A DNA stretch of 64,000 nt from Propionivibrio soli (GTDB taxonomy: Bacteria; Pseudomonadota; Gammaproteobacteria; Burkholderiales; Rhodocyclaceae), in contig NZ_JANZKY010000019.1 in assembly GCF_025770765.1 (NCBI RefSeq), positions 1 to 64,000 on the forward strand. The letters run 5' to 3'. Shown in pieces: positions 44,773 through 52,848 of this stretch (position 1 is the stretch's first letter; each line of letters starts with the position of its first letter). The position numbers were made by a program, and so were the translations under genes. Under the pieces are notes generated by a model that was not told the DNA's origin, did not search any database, and saw only the letters and a program-made list of their open reading frames with translations.

Positions 44773-44787
44773 TGAGAATTGTTCTTA
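44773..44787. promoter_or_regulatory. Fur box, upstream of the -35 element
   Basis: TGAGAATTGTTCTTA has the 7-1-7 layout (TGAGAAT and TAAGAAC arms) and is the closer match to the Fur consensus. It abuts the -35 hexamer. The two boxes are 44 bases apart centre to centre. Confidence 0.8.
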
Positions 44788-44906
44788 TTTAAATTGGCGG
44801 CCAACATGCCGAGCGGGCGCAGCAGGGCTAGGCACGGCGGGCGGGAAGGCACCTGCCCTGCGTGGGGTGACGTGGGAAAACGGCTGACGGCTGGCGGCCG
44901 GACAGG

Positions 44907-45572
44907 CTAGAAGTCGGCGGGGAACGTAAAGGCGAGCGTCTTGCCGCTGCGCGGATGGGCGAACGCGAGGTACTCCGCATGCAGGAGCAGCCGGTCGGCC
45001 TGCTCGCGGATCGCACCGTGCGCATACAGCGGGTCGCCGACGATCGGGTGGCCGAGCGCCTGCATGTGCACGCGCAACTGGTGCGTGCGGCCGGTTTCGG
45101 GGATCAATTCGACGCGTGATGTGTCGCTGGCTGAGTCGTGGGCGAGGACCCGGTAGCGGGTCAGCGACGGCTTGCCGTTCTCGAAATCCACTTTGTGCAG
45201 GGGGCGGTTGGGCCAGTCGACCAGCAGGGGAAGCGAAACTTCGCCGACATCCTGCTCGAGCTTGCCAGCGATGACAGCGACGTACCGTTTTTCGACCTCC
45301 CGGCCTTGGAACATCATACTCAAACGGCGGTGCATTTCCTTGCCGCGTGCGAGAACTAGCATTCCCGACGTGTCGTAGTCGAGGCGGTGCACGATGAGCG
45401 CATCAGGGTGCTCAATCTGCACGCGCCGGATCAGGCAGTCCTGCTTTTCATCTCCACGGCCGGGGACGGACAACATACGTGTCGGTTTGCTGACTACGAG
45501 AAGCGCCGTGTCCGCGTAGACAAGCGCGAAACCGGAATCGATGAAGGCGATCGCGTTGGTGTTCTCGGACAT
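44907..45572 (-). CDS. RluA-family pseudouridine synthase
   Basis: A 221-residue pseudouridine synthase without an S4 domain. Catalytic Asp lies in IVHRLDYDTSGMLVLAR, the RluA-family signature. VVSKPTRMLSVPGRGDEKQD and the C-terminal ELIPETGRTHQLRVHMQALGHPIVGDPLYAHG complete the fold. The length and motif resemble RluA itself, which modifies 23S rRNA U746 and tRNA U32, but other S4-less members exist, so the target is uncertain. Start at 45572 is a normal ATG. Confidence 0.88.
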   Translation of the reverse strand: MSENTNAIAFIDSGFALVYADTALLVVSKPTRMLSVPGRGDEKQDCLIRRVQIEHPDALIVHRLDYDTSGMLVLARGKEMHRRLSMMFQGREVEKRYVAVIAGKLEQDVGEVSLPLLVDWPNRPLHKVDFENGKPSLTRYRVLAHDSASDTSRVELIPETGRTHQLRVHMQALGHPIVGDPLYAHGAIREQADRLLLHAEYLAFAHPRSGKTLAFTFPADF

Positions 45573-45946
45573 GGGTGGCGAAGTGGCTGGTGGAGAAGGA
45601 GCGAGGCAGGGCGAAACCCTACCCGAACCGGGCGCGGAGGCGAGGATAAGGGGGCGTATTGTCTCTCGTTTCCGGTAATTCGGTCACCCCGCGGCGCGGG
45701 GTCATCGAAAGTCGTCCCCAAGGTAGCGAAGAATCCTCGGCCAAGCCTACGAAAAGCCCTTCCGATTCGATACAATCGCATGGTTTTTGCTCTGGCGCGC
45801 GCGGCGCGCTGCACTCGTGATTCCTCCGTACTACGCCTTCGCAATACCTTCCTTCCGGCCATTTCGGGCAGGGAAGCCGTTCTTCCGGCGGCCTTCGCCC
45901 ACATCCCGCACAAACTGACCACGACGCACGAGAAAAGACCCTCTCG
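45573..45946. other. Divergent intergenic region
   Basis: A 374-base region between the pseudouridine synthase and the AEC transporter. No supported gene. It contains a short GC-rich hairpin, ACCCCGC (45686-45692) with GCGGGGT (45696-45702), of unknown role. Confidence 0.4.
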
Positions 45947-46885
45947 ATGAATACCTTTGCGCATCACCTGGCTCTGGCCGCCCCTTTGTTTTCGCTGGTT
46001 TTCATCGGTTATGCGGTGATGCGTTTTACCGGCTGGCCGACGGCAATGTCGGAGGCCCTGTCGCAGTTCGTTTTTACATTGGCCCTGCCGGCACTGCTGT
46101 TCCGCCTGCTCAGCGATTTCTCCAAATTACCGCCCGTTGATGCCCGCCTACTGATTGCGTTCTTCGGCAGTTGTCTCGCTGTCTTTGTCGTCGGGCGCTT
46201 CATTTCGTGGAAAGTGTTCAAGCTCGACGGCGTGTCGCAGTCGGTGTTTGCGCTCGGCTGCGTCTTTTCCAACAACGTGCTGCTCGGCTTGCCGCTCGCC
46301 AAGGTGACGCTGGGGGACGCGGCGGTGCCTTCGGTTGCCCTCGTGCTCGTGTTCAACGCGCTGATCCTGTGGACGCTGGTCACCATCTCGGTCGAATGGG
46401 CGCGTCACGGAAGCTTGTCGATACGAGGCTTTGCGAAGACCGTACGCAGCGTGCTTACCAACCCGGTGGTCTTCGGCATCCTCTCGGGAACGTTCATCGG
46501 CCTCCTTGGCCTGCGGTTGCCGGCGGCGGTCGATACGCCGCTGACCATGATCGGGCAAGCGGCGACGCCGATGGCGCTCATCGCTTTAGGTATGGGACTG
46601 GCGGAATTCGGAATTCTCGACGGCTGGCGCGTCTCGGCGGCGATTACGGCCGTGAAGCTCGTCCTGCAACCGATCGTCGTCTGGGGGCTGGCGCGACTGC
46701 TGAACCTGCCGACGATGGAAACCCAGGTGGTGGTGCTGCTCGGGTCGATGGCCATCGGCGCCAATGTCTATCTGATGTCGCGCCAGTTCAAGGTGCTCGA
46801 AGGTCCGATCGCGAGCAGCCTGGTTTTGTCGACCGTACTTGCGGCGGTGACGACGCCGTTGGCGCTCACGCTGGTCGGTGCGTAG
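45947..46885 (+). CDS. AEC-family (auxin efflux carrier) transporter
   Basis: A 312-residue permease with about ten transmembrane segments. FSLVFIGYAVMRFTGWP at the start, GCVFSNNVLLGLPLAKVTLG (with the helix-breaking Asn residues) and IGQAATPMALIALGMGLAEFGI are typical of the bacterial AEC family, whose characterised members carry organic acids such as malate or malonate. Start at 45947 is provisional, with AGAAAAGA about 11 bases upstream. It is convergent with the folE-like gene. Confidence 0.87.
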   Translation: MNTFAHHLALAAPLFSLVFIGYAVMRFTGWPTAMSEALSQFVFTLALPALLFRLLSDFSKLPPVDARLLIAFFGSCLAVFVVGRFISWKVFKLDGVSQSVFALGCVFSNNVLLGLPLAKVTLGDAAVPSVALVLVFNALILWTLVTISVEWARHGSLSIRGFAKTVRSVLTNPVVFGILSGTFIGLLGLRLPAAVDTPLTMIGQAATPMALIALGMGLAEFGILDGWRVSAAITAVKLVLQPIVVWGLARLLNLPTMETQVVVLLGSMAIGANVYLMSRQFKVLEGPIASSLVLSTVLAAVTTPLALTLVGA

Positions 46886-46938
46886 CGCCGGTTCGTTCGG
46901 CCGACGCGGGCCTCTTACGTATTCACGTATTCAATCAT

Positions 46939-47583
46939 TCAATCCGCTCGCCGCGAGGTTTCAATCGCGCGCCAGAACTCGTTGCGTGCTTGGTCCGACG
47001 TTTCGAAGTCGCCCGTGAACGCCTGGGTGACGACGCGCTCGTCGCCGCGCCGATCCTCGCCGAGTAATAGGCAGAGCTGCTCCGCCTCGATCACGCAGGC
47101 GGCGCCGCGCGCCTTGCCGTGATGCATCAGCGCTTCGGCAATATCGTGCGTCATCCATTCCTGGTACGTGAAGCGGTGGCCGATCGCGTCAACAAGGCGC
47201 GCGATGCGTCCGAAACCGTGCAAGCGGCCTCCCGGCAGATAGGCCACATGCGCTACGCCGCGGAACGGGACGAGGTGGTGCGGGCACACGCCGTGAATGG
47301 CAATACCGCGCACAACGACCATGTCGCGGCGGTGATCCTCGAAACCCTCGCCGAGCGCGGCGGCGGGATCCAGATCATAGCCGCCAAGTAGGCGTTTCTG
47401 CCACAGTTCGCGCACCCGCTGCGCCGTACGCCCCATATGCTCGGCGTCGGGCGCAATGCCGCAGGCGGCGAGCAGGTCGCCGACGGCTCGTTCGAACGCC
47501 GGGGCGTCAAAGTGCCCTTGGCGCGGAATCCCGATGCCTGTCAGCGGGACGGGCGTTTGGTCATGGTCAGTGCAGTCGCTCAT
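46939..47583 (-). CDS. folE: GTP cyclohydrolase I (FolE) paralogue with altered active site
   Basis: A 214-residue FolE-family protein. The fold markers are HMGRTAQRVRELWQKRLLGGY, MVVVRGIAIHGVCPHHLVPFRGVAHVAYLP, YQEWMTHDIAEAL and the C-terminal CLLLGEDRR...VVTQAFTGDF. FolE makes 7,8-dihydroneopterin triphosphate, the first step to folate or queuosine. The zinc Cys and His in CPHH and the second Cys are kept, but the CEHH motif has Pro for Glu, GLSK has become GFGR (active-site Ser lost), and the His before the second Cys (E. coli H179) is Gln. Activity may be changed. Start at 47583 follows GGAGAG. Confidence 0.85.
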   Translation of the reverse strand: MSDCTDHDQTPVPLTGIGIPRQGHFDAPAFERAVGDLLAACGIAPDAEHMGRTAQRVRELWQKRLLGGYDLDPAAALGEGFEDHRRDMVVVRGIAIHGVCPHHLVPFRGVAHVAYLPGGRLHGFGRIARLVDAIGHRFTYQEWMTHDIAEALMHHGKARGAACVIEAEQLCLLLGEDRRGDERVVTQAFTGDFETSDQARNEFWRAIETSRRAD

Positions 47584-47919
47584 CGCGCTCTCCGTCGCAT
47601 ACGGAACGCTTACGATCATACGTGCGTTTGCCTGGGCGAGCGAGCACCACGGTGGCTCCTTGAGAATTCATAACCGCAGGAACTTCGAAAGCAGCCACGT
47701 TGCCGAAACACTGTGACGGGGTCGAATGTGAGGCGGGCTTCCGATGGCGGCTTATAACGCTTTGAGACACCCGGCGCAACGCCCTAAAGCCTACTAAATT
47801 AGTACTTTCCGCATAGCCGATGCGCCAAGCGGGCACATCATGAGCGATAATAGCGGGCTATCATGATTCTCGACCCCGTTCCAAACGAGGATGAGGGGAC
47901 GGCCTGGGGAAGGTACTGA
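47584..47919. other. Divergent intergenic region with two palindromes
   Basis: A 336-base gap between the folE-like gene and the nitronate-monooxygenase-like gene. No supported gene. Two palindromes are seen: TACTAAATTAGTA (47792-47804, perfect) and TAATAGC-GG-GCTATCA (47848-47863, one mismatch), 128 and 72 bases before the start at 47920. They could be operators for the downstream gene. Confidence 0.45.
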
Positions 47920-49164
47920 ATGAAGCGTGTTGATGATTTCCGCCTGAAATTCGGCAAGAAGGAACTGGTGCCTATTGTCATCGGCGGAATGGGCGTGGAC
48001 ATATCGACGGCCGAGCTGGCACTGGAGGCCGCGCGCCTTGGTGGTGTGGGCCACATCTCTGATGCGATGGTCAACACGGTCGCGGATCGCCGGTTCAACG
48101 CCAAGTTCGTCAAGGAAAAACTCAAGCAGTACAAGTTCAACGTCGCCAACTCCGACAAGTCTGTCGTGCAGTTCGACCTCGGCCAGCTTGCCGAGGCGAC
48201 CAAGATGCACATCGGCAAGACGATGGAGGCCAAGCGGGGCGATGGCCTGATCTTGGTCAACTGCATGGAAAAGCTGACGATGAACGCGCCCAAGGAGACC
48301 TTGCGGGTGCGCATGCAGGCGGCACTTGACGCTGGTATCGACGGCATCACGCTAGCGGCCGGCTTGCACCTTGGATCGTTCGCCCTCATCGAGGACCATC
48401 CGCGCTTCCGTGACGCCAAGCTCGGCATCATCGTGTCGTCGCTGCGTGCCCTGCAACTCTTCCTGCGCAAGACATTGCGCTGCAACCGCTTACCCGACTA
48501 CGTAGTCGTCGAAGGTCCGCTCGCGGGCGGTCACCTCGGTTTCGGCATGGATTGGTCGCAATACGATCTGGCGACCATCGTCGCCGAGATCCGTCAGTTC
48601 CTGCTCGCCGAAAAACTCGATATCCCGCTGATCCCGGCGGGCGGTATCTTCACCGGCAGCGATGCCGTTTCGTACCTCGAGAATGGGGCTTCCGCGGTGC
48701 AGGTAGCCACGCGCTTCACGGTTACCAAAGAGTGCGGCTTGCCGGAGGACGTGCAGCAGGAGTATTTCAAGGTCAACGAGGACGGGATCGAGGTCAACAT
48801 GATCTCTCCGACCGGTTACCCCATGCGCATGCTTTCGAAGAGCCCGGCGATCGGCGACGGTATCCGCCCGAATTGCGAAGCCTACGGTTACCTGCTCGAC
48901 TCGACGGGCAATTGCTCGTACATCAACTCCTACAACCGCGAGGCGGCGGCCAATCCGGGAGCAAAACGCCTTTCGGTCAAGGACAAGACGTGTTTGTGCA
49001 CACAGATGCGCAATTTCGATCTGTGGACCTGTGGGCACTACACCTACCGCCTCAAGGACACGTCGCGGAAGCTGCCGGATGGTACCTACCAGCTGCTTTC
49101 CGCCGAGCACGTTTTCCACGATTACCAGTTCAGTACCGACAACCGGATCGCGCTTCCGGAGTAA
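47920..49164 (+). CDS. Nitronate monooxygenase family FMN protein
   Basis: A 414-residue TIM-barrel flavoprotein of the nitronate monooxygenase/2-nitropropane dioxygenase (FabK-like) family. FMN-binding elements are PIVIGGMGVDISTAELALEAARLGGVGHIS, VVVEGPLAGGHLGFG and IPAGGIFTGSDAVSYLENGASAVQVATRF. The C-terminal part has several Cys (NCEAYG, GNCSYI, KTCLCTQ, WTCGHYTYR) beyond the barrel, an extension that could bind metal. The start at 47920 follows GGGGAAGG. It may oxidise nitronates or serve as an enoyl-reductase-like enzyme; the substrate is unknown. Confidence 0.82.
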   Translation: MKRVDDFRLKFGKKELVPIVIGGMGVDISTAELALEAARLGGVGHISDAMVNTVADRRFNAKFVKEKLKQYKFNVANSDKSVVQFDLGQLAEATKMHIGKTMEAKRGDGLILVNCMEKLTMNAPKETLRVRMQAALDAGIDGITLAAGLHLGSFALIEDHPRFRDAKLGIIVSSLRALQLFLRKTLRCNRLPDYVVVEGPLAGGHLGFGMDWSQYDLATIVAEIRQFLLAEKLDIPLIPAGGIFTGSDAVSYLENGASAVQVATRFTVTKECGLPEDVQQEYFKVNEDGIEVNMISPTGYPMRMLSKSPAIGDGIRPNCEAYGYLLDSTGNCSYINSYNREAAANPGAKRLSVKDKTCLCTQMRNFDLWTCGHYTYRLKDTSRKLPDGTYQLLSAEHVFHDYQFSTDNRIALPE

Positions 49165-49183
49165 ATTCCGCGTCCAGCGGAAT
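49165..49183 (+). terminator. Weak hairpin after the monooxygenase gene
   Basis: A perfect 7-bp stem, ATTCCGC and GCGGAAT, with a 5-base loop begins directly at the stop codon. No T-run follows, so it may be only a weak terminator or a 3'-end stabiliser. Confidence 0.35.
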
Positions 49184-49263
49184 GCGATTCCATTAGACTC
49201 CGCGGTCCGGCCTTGCTATTGTTTCCTGGCAGGCCTTCGTCAATTTCTTATGGGAGCGCTCGA

Positions 49264-49632
49264 TTGGGAAAGAAGCTATATGTCGGTAACCTGAGCTACC
49301 GTGTCGATACGAACGCTCTGGAACAGATGTTTGCGGCGTACGGTACCGTCGTTTCGGCGCAAGTCATTACCGATCGCGAGACCAAGCGGTCGAAGGGGTT
49401 CGGGTTTGTCGAGATGGGCTCCGATGAGGAGGCCCAAGCGGCGATCGCCGGGCTCAACGGCAAGAACAGTGAAGGGCGGCCGTTGACGGTCAACGAGGCG
49501 CGTCCGCAGGCACCGCGCGAAGGAGGCGCTCCCGGAGGAGCGCGGCGCGGGCCCGGCGGCGGTACGACGCGTAGTCCGTACGGCGTCGGCCGTGGCGGCT
49601 CGGGCGGCGCTGACGGCGGCAATCGCCGCTGA
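49264..49632 (+). CDS. RRM-domain RNA-binding protein
   Basis: A 122-residue protein with one RNA recognition motif (residues about 3-78). RNP2 is LYVGNL and RNP1 is KGFGFVEM, both with their aromatic RNA-stacking residues. The C-terminal tail is Gly/Arg-rich (GGARRGPGGGTTRSP), like cold-induced Rbp proteins of cyanobacteria and proteobacteria. Start is TTG 49264, set by GGGAG seven bases upstream; no ATG or GTG start fits the fold better. It is followed by a small basic protein gene. Confidence 0.88.
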   Translation: MGKKLYVGNLSYRVDTNALEQMFAAYGTVVSAQVITDRETKRSKGFGFVEMGSDEEAQAAIAGLNGKNSEGRPLTVNEARPQAPREGGAPGGARRGPGGGTTRSPYGVGRGGSGGADGGNRR

Positions 49633-49737
49633 TAAAGCGCTCGCTATTTCGGCCGCTCGCTGCCGCATTGCGCGGGCGGCCGCGTGTTCAATCGAATCGC
49701 GACACCACCGATTGTCGTGGAAGGAAGAGGTATCGCG

Positions 49738-49914
49738 GTGGCAAAGCCTAACTACGCCTACGAAAAGCGCCAACGGGATCTTGAGAAGAGATCGAAGCAG
49801 GAGGAAAAGCGACTGCGCAAACTTGAGCGCAAGCAGGGGGAAGATGACCAGGCGCCTGCCGAGTCAGAGAACAGCCGGGAGCCGGGGATGGATGTCCCCG
49901 GGGCAGACACCTAG
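49738..49914 (+). CDS. Small charged helical protein
   Basis: A 58-residue protein starting at GTG 49738 after GGAAGAGG. It is a highly charged helix (YEKRQRDLEKRSKQEEKRLRKLERKQ) with an acidic disordered tail. It has no recognisable domain but fits a short protein seen near RRM genes in related genomes, from memory. It probably binds RNA or protein by charge. The frame extends 18 codons upstream without support. Confidence 0.6.
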   Translation: MAKPNYAYEKRQRDLEKRSKQEEKRLRKLERKQGEDDQAPAESENSREPGMDVPGADT

Positions 49915-50037
49915 TCCGGTTTTCCCCGGCTGTGGCCGCCTCCAGCGGCGCGACTCAGATCCTGTTTCTCTCGGGCGATCCGGAGACTTAGCGGTCCCCG
50001 GTTCCCGCGGCGCTTGCCATCACGTTCCGGAAAATCC

Positions 50038-50883
50038 ATGCTCAGTTATCGTCACGCCTTCCACGCCGGCAACCATGCCGACGTTCTCAAACACCTAGTC
50101 CTCGTTCAGCTCGTCCGTTACCTCACGCAGAAGGACAAACCCTTCTGGTACGTCGACACGCACGCCGGTGCGGGCGCTTACGCTCTCGATTCCTCGTATG
50201 CGCAGAAACTTGCCGAGTATGAAGGTGGAATCGGACGGCTTTGGGCGCGTGATGACTTGCCCGAAGCGCTCGCGGAGTATGTGGCCTTGGTACGTCGCTT
50301 CAATCCGTCGGGAAGCCTGAAAAACTACCCCGGTTCGCCGCATTTCGCTTTGTGGGGCATGCGGGAGCAGGACCGCCTGCGGCTCTTCGAGTTGCACAGC
50401 AAAGACGCACGGTTACTGCGCGAGTGTTTCGCCGATGCGGGGAAGCGTGTCATCGTCGAAGCGGTGGATGGATTTGCTGGCTTGAAGGCGGTACTTCCGC
50501 CCCCACCCAAGCGGGGCCTCGTGCTGATCGACCCGTCATACGAGTTGAAGAGTGACTACGAGCGTGTCGTCCAAGCACTCAAGGACGCGCTGACGCGGTT
50601 CGCCGGCGGCGTTTATGCCATCTGGTATCCGCAACTGACACGCATCGAGGCGAACGACCTTCCGCAACGTCTCAAGCGGTTGCCGGCCAAAGGTTGGCTT
50701 CACGTCGCCTTGCGCGTGAATGCTGCAGCCAAGGACGGCTTCGGGATGCACGGCAGCGGCCTCGTCGTGCTCAATCCCCCCTGGACGCTGCACGACACTC
50801 TGGCGGAGGTCATGCCCTATCTCGTCGACGTCCTCGGCACCGACGCGGGTGCCGGGTATACGCTCGAGCGATCGGAAGACTAG
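50038..50883 (+). CDS. rlmJ: 23S rRNA (adenine2030-N6)-methyltransferase RlmJ
   Basis: A 281-residue SAM-dependent methyltransferase. LSYRHAFHAGNHADVLKH is the diagnostic RlmJ N-terminus, followed by YVDTHAGAGAY (SAM motif), NYPGSP and the catalytic LIDPSYE (DPPY-type, Ser in place of the second Pro). WYPQLTR and the C-terminal GSGLVVLNPPWTL complete the family pattern. It acts on 23S rRNA A2030. The start at 50038 is ATG after CCGGAAAAT. Confidence 0.93.
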   Translation: MLSYRHAFHAGNHADVLKHLVLVQLVRYLTQKDKPFWYVDTHAGAGAYALDSSYAQKLAEYEGGIGRLWARDDLPEALAEYVALVRRFNPSGSLKNYPGSPHFALWGMREQDRLRLFELHSKDARLLRECFADAGKRVIVEAVDGFAGLKAVLPPPPKRGLVLIDPSYELKSDYERVVQALKDALTRFAGGVYAIWYPQLTRIEANDLPQRLKRLPAKGWLHVALRVNAAAKDGFGMHGSGLVVLNPPWTLHDTLAEVMPYLVDVLGTDAGAGYTLERSED

Positions 50884-50921
50884 GCGCGGCAGGAGCGAGC
50901 GAAGCCTAAGGGTGCGCTCGC

Positions 50922-51245
50922 TTAGTTTTCGGTCTTCTGCTCGGTGGATCCCGAGCCGCCGACCTTCTTAGCGGTTCGACTGATCGCGCGACCGGTCGCT
51001 TCCGCACCATGGCCGATTCCCCGAGCCGCGGCCTTGGCTCCGCGCTTGATGCCGCGCGCCGTTGCATTCACCGCGCGCTTTACTCCGCGGCCCGTCGCTT
51101 CAGCGCCGCGTTCCACGGCGTTGCCTACTTTCTGGGCGGGCCCGGGGGTCGGTTCCTGAGCGTTCTCTTCAGCGGCGAAAGAAGCGCCTGTCGATATTGC
51201 GAGGGTTGCGGCGATGGCTATGAGCAGCCTGTTCTGGTTCTTCAT
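50922..51245 (-). CDS. Secreted protein of 11-residue basic repeats
   Basis: A 107-residue protein with a signal peptide (residues about 1-24, ending SFAA), then a short acidic-Pro region (EENAQEPTPGPAQ) and four consecutive 11-residue units from residue 46 to 89: RGAEATGRGVK, RAVNATARGIK, RGAKAAARGIG and HGAEATGRAIS, with a partial fifth. Rich in Ala, Gly, Arg and Lys, these would form an amphipathic helix like LEA or histone-H1-type sequences. The function is unknown; an envelope or stress role is possible. The start at 51245 is chosen because it opens the signal peptide. It ends 38 bases past the convergent rlmJ stop. Confidence 0.72.
   Translation of the reverse strand: MKNQNRLLIAIAATLAISTGASFAAEENAQEPTPGPAQKVGNAVERGAEATGRGVKRAVNATARGIKRGAKAAARGIGHGAEATGRAISRTAKKVGGSGSTEQKTEN
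50979..51110 (-). repeat. Four 33-base tandem coding repeats
   Basis: Encodes the four 11-residue units of the secreted protein. The units are similar but not identical in DNA, as expected for an old repeat kept by selection on the helix. Confidence 0.65.
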
Positions 51246-51528
51246 GGTGTCGTTTGTGTTCTGGAAGGTTCGATACTTGCGGGAATGATGCTGCCACCGC
51301 GTCATCGCAAGAGCAAGCGGCTGTGTTAAGCGGGAAAGCTCTACTCGCGGCTGGTGAATGCGCAAGAATGAGCGAGTCCTATGTGGTCGGCCCGTTGCCA
51401 AGAGTGTTAGGGCGCCCTCATCCGCGGCGGCGGAGCAGCCTCGAGAGCCGAGTGTGCCGCATGGCGGAGCTCATTCACTCCTGCTGGCATAATCGGCGTG
51501 CTCGGGAAATCGCACTTCGGGGACCTCG

Positions 51529-52410
51529 GTGTTCAACTCGCAAGATCGTCATCGCGTCGGTTTGATCCAGATTCACCTTGCCGTCTTGCTTGCGGGAGGG
51601 GCGGGCCTATTTGCGAAGTTCCTGGCCGTCAGCCCGGCTGTGCTGACGGCCGGGCGGACTGTTTTCGGCTGCCTTGCCCTGCTTGTATTTGCCGTCGCGA
51701 CGAGGTGCGACCTACGGATAAGAGGGGCGAAAGACGTGGCCATTTTGATCCTCTCCGGCGCGGTGCTGGCCGTGCACTGGGCGACGTTCTTTCACTCGAT
51801 TCAAATGTCCACCGTGGCGATCGGCTTGCTGGCTTTCTCCGCGTTTCCGTTGTTCACGACCTTACTCGAGCCGTTCGTCTTTCAGGAGCCGCTACAGCGG
51901 CATGACATCGCGTCGGCGGTGGTGGTGACCGCTGGCCTTGTTCTCGTCACGCCGAGCACCGATTTCCACGACGCGCTGACGCAGGGGGTTCTGTGGGGCC
52001 TGTTGTCAGCGCTCACTTATTCGGTGCTTTCGCTGCTCAGTCGTGTCCAGGCCGGTCGCTACCCGGCGGCCATGGTTTCCTTCTATCAGCAGGGTGTGGC
52101 GGCCTTGATGACCCTGCCATTCGCGCTCGGCTGGCAGGGGGGGCTTTCGCTCCGCGACGCGTCCTTGCTCGTCGTACTCGGCGTCGTATTCACCGGGCTT
52201 GCGCAGTCCCTTGTCGTCGCGAGTCTGCGCCATCTACGGGCGCGTACCACGAGCATCGTGTTTGGTCTGGAACCGGTGTACGGAATCCTCCTCGCCTGGC
52301 TAGCGCTGCATGAGCGACCGGCGGGCCGGACGGTGCTGGGCGGTGTGCTGATTCTCGGCGCGGTGCTCTGGGCGTCTTGGCAGTCGGCCATCAAGAAAAA
52401 GCGGGAATGA
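51529..52410 (+). CDS. EamA/DMT-family transporter
   Basis: A 293-residue permease with ten hydrophobic segments in two EamA repeats. The first ends in LEPFVFQEPLQRHDI and the second in FGLEPVYGILLAWLALHERPAG, both with the conserved Glu-Pro pair. Likely an exporter of small metabolites. Start is GTG 51529 (MFNSQDRHRVGLIQIHLAV). It is convergent with the MazG-like gene. Confidence 0.86.
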   Translation: MFNSQDRHRVGLIQIHLAVLLAGGAGLFAKFLAVSPAVLTAGRTVFGCLALLVFAVATRCDLRIRGAKDVAILILSGAVLAVHWATFFHSIQMSTVAIGLLAFSAFPLFTTLLEPFVFQEPLQRHDIASAVVVTAGLVLVTPSTDFHDALTQGVLWGLLSALTYSVLSLLSRVQAGRYPAAMVSFYQQGVAALMTLPFALGWQGGLSLRDASLLVVLGVVFTGLAQSLVVASLRHLRARTTSIVFGLEPVYGILLAWLALHERPAGRTVLGGVLILGAVLWASWQSAIKKKRE

Positions 52411-52474
52411 CCCTGTCGCGACCGACTATAGGACGACCGGGCCACGCAAGGCGCGAGAGTCTCTTGGGCGATCG

Positions 52475-52831
52475 TCAGTCTTTGAGTTGCGTGTATTTGC
52501 GGCTCGATCCGTAGCTTTTGGCAACCGGATACTTCTCAGCGTTCTTCTTCAGCTTTTCGCGTGCCGCTTCTTCGAGATCGATTCCTGCTTTTTCGGCAAT
52601 CAGCAGCAGGTAGAGCAGAACGTCGGCGCATTCGTCGCACAAGGCTTCGCGCGCCGCGGGGTCGTTCGCCAGAGCGACCATTTCCGCGTCGGATTTCCAC
52701 TGTGTCAATTCGAGCAGTTCGGCCGCCTCGAGGTTGAGCGAGACGATGAGGTTGCGCAGGGTATGAAACTGCGCCCAATCCCGCTCGTCGCGAAACCTGA
52801 GCAGATTCTGCGTGAGCGCTTTCAGCGGCAT
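52475..52831 (-). CDS. MazG-like nucleotide pyrophosphohydrolase
   Basis: A 118-residue all-alpha NTP pyrophosphatase (MazG/RS21-C6/dCTPase group). The metal-binding pattern is seen as EAAELLELTQW (ExxE) and CDECADVLLYLLLIAEKAGID (ExxD). Such enzymes clear modified or excess dNTPs to NMP and pyrophosphate. The start at 52831 lies 17 bases after the CoA-ester lyase stop, so it is the last gene of that unit. Confidence 0.85.
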   Translation of the reverse strand: MPLKALTQNLLRFRDERDWAQFHTLRNLIVSLNLEAAELLELTQWKSDAEMVALANDPAAREALCDECADVLLYLLLIAEKAGIDLEEAAREKLKKNAEKYPVAKSYGSSRKYTQLKD

Positions 52832-52848
52832 GGCGACGGTTGTCCTGC

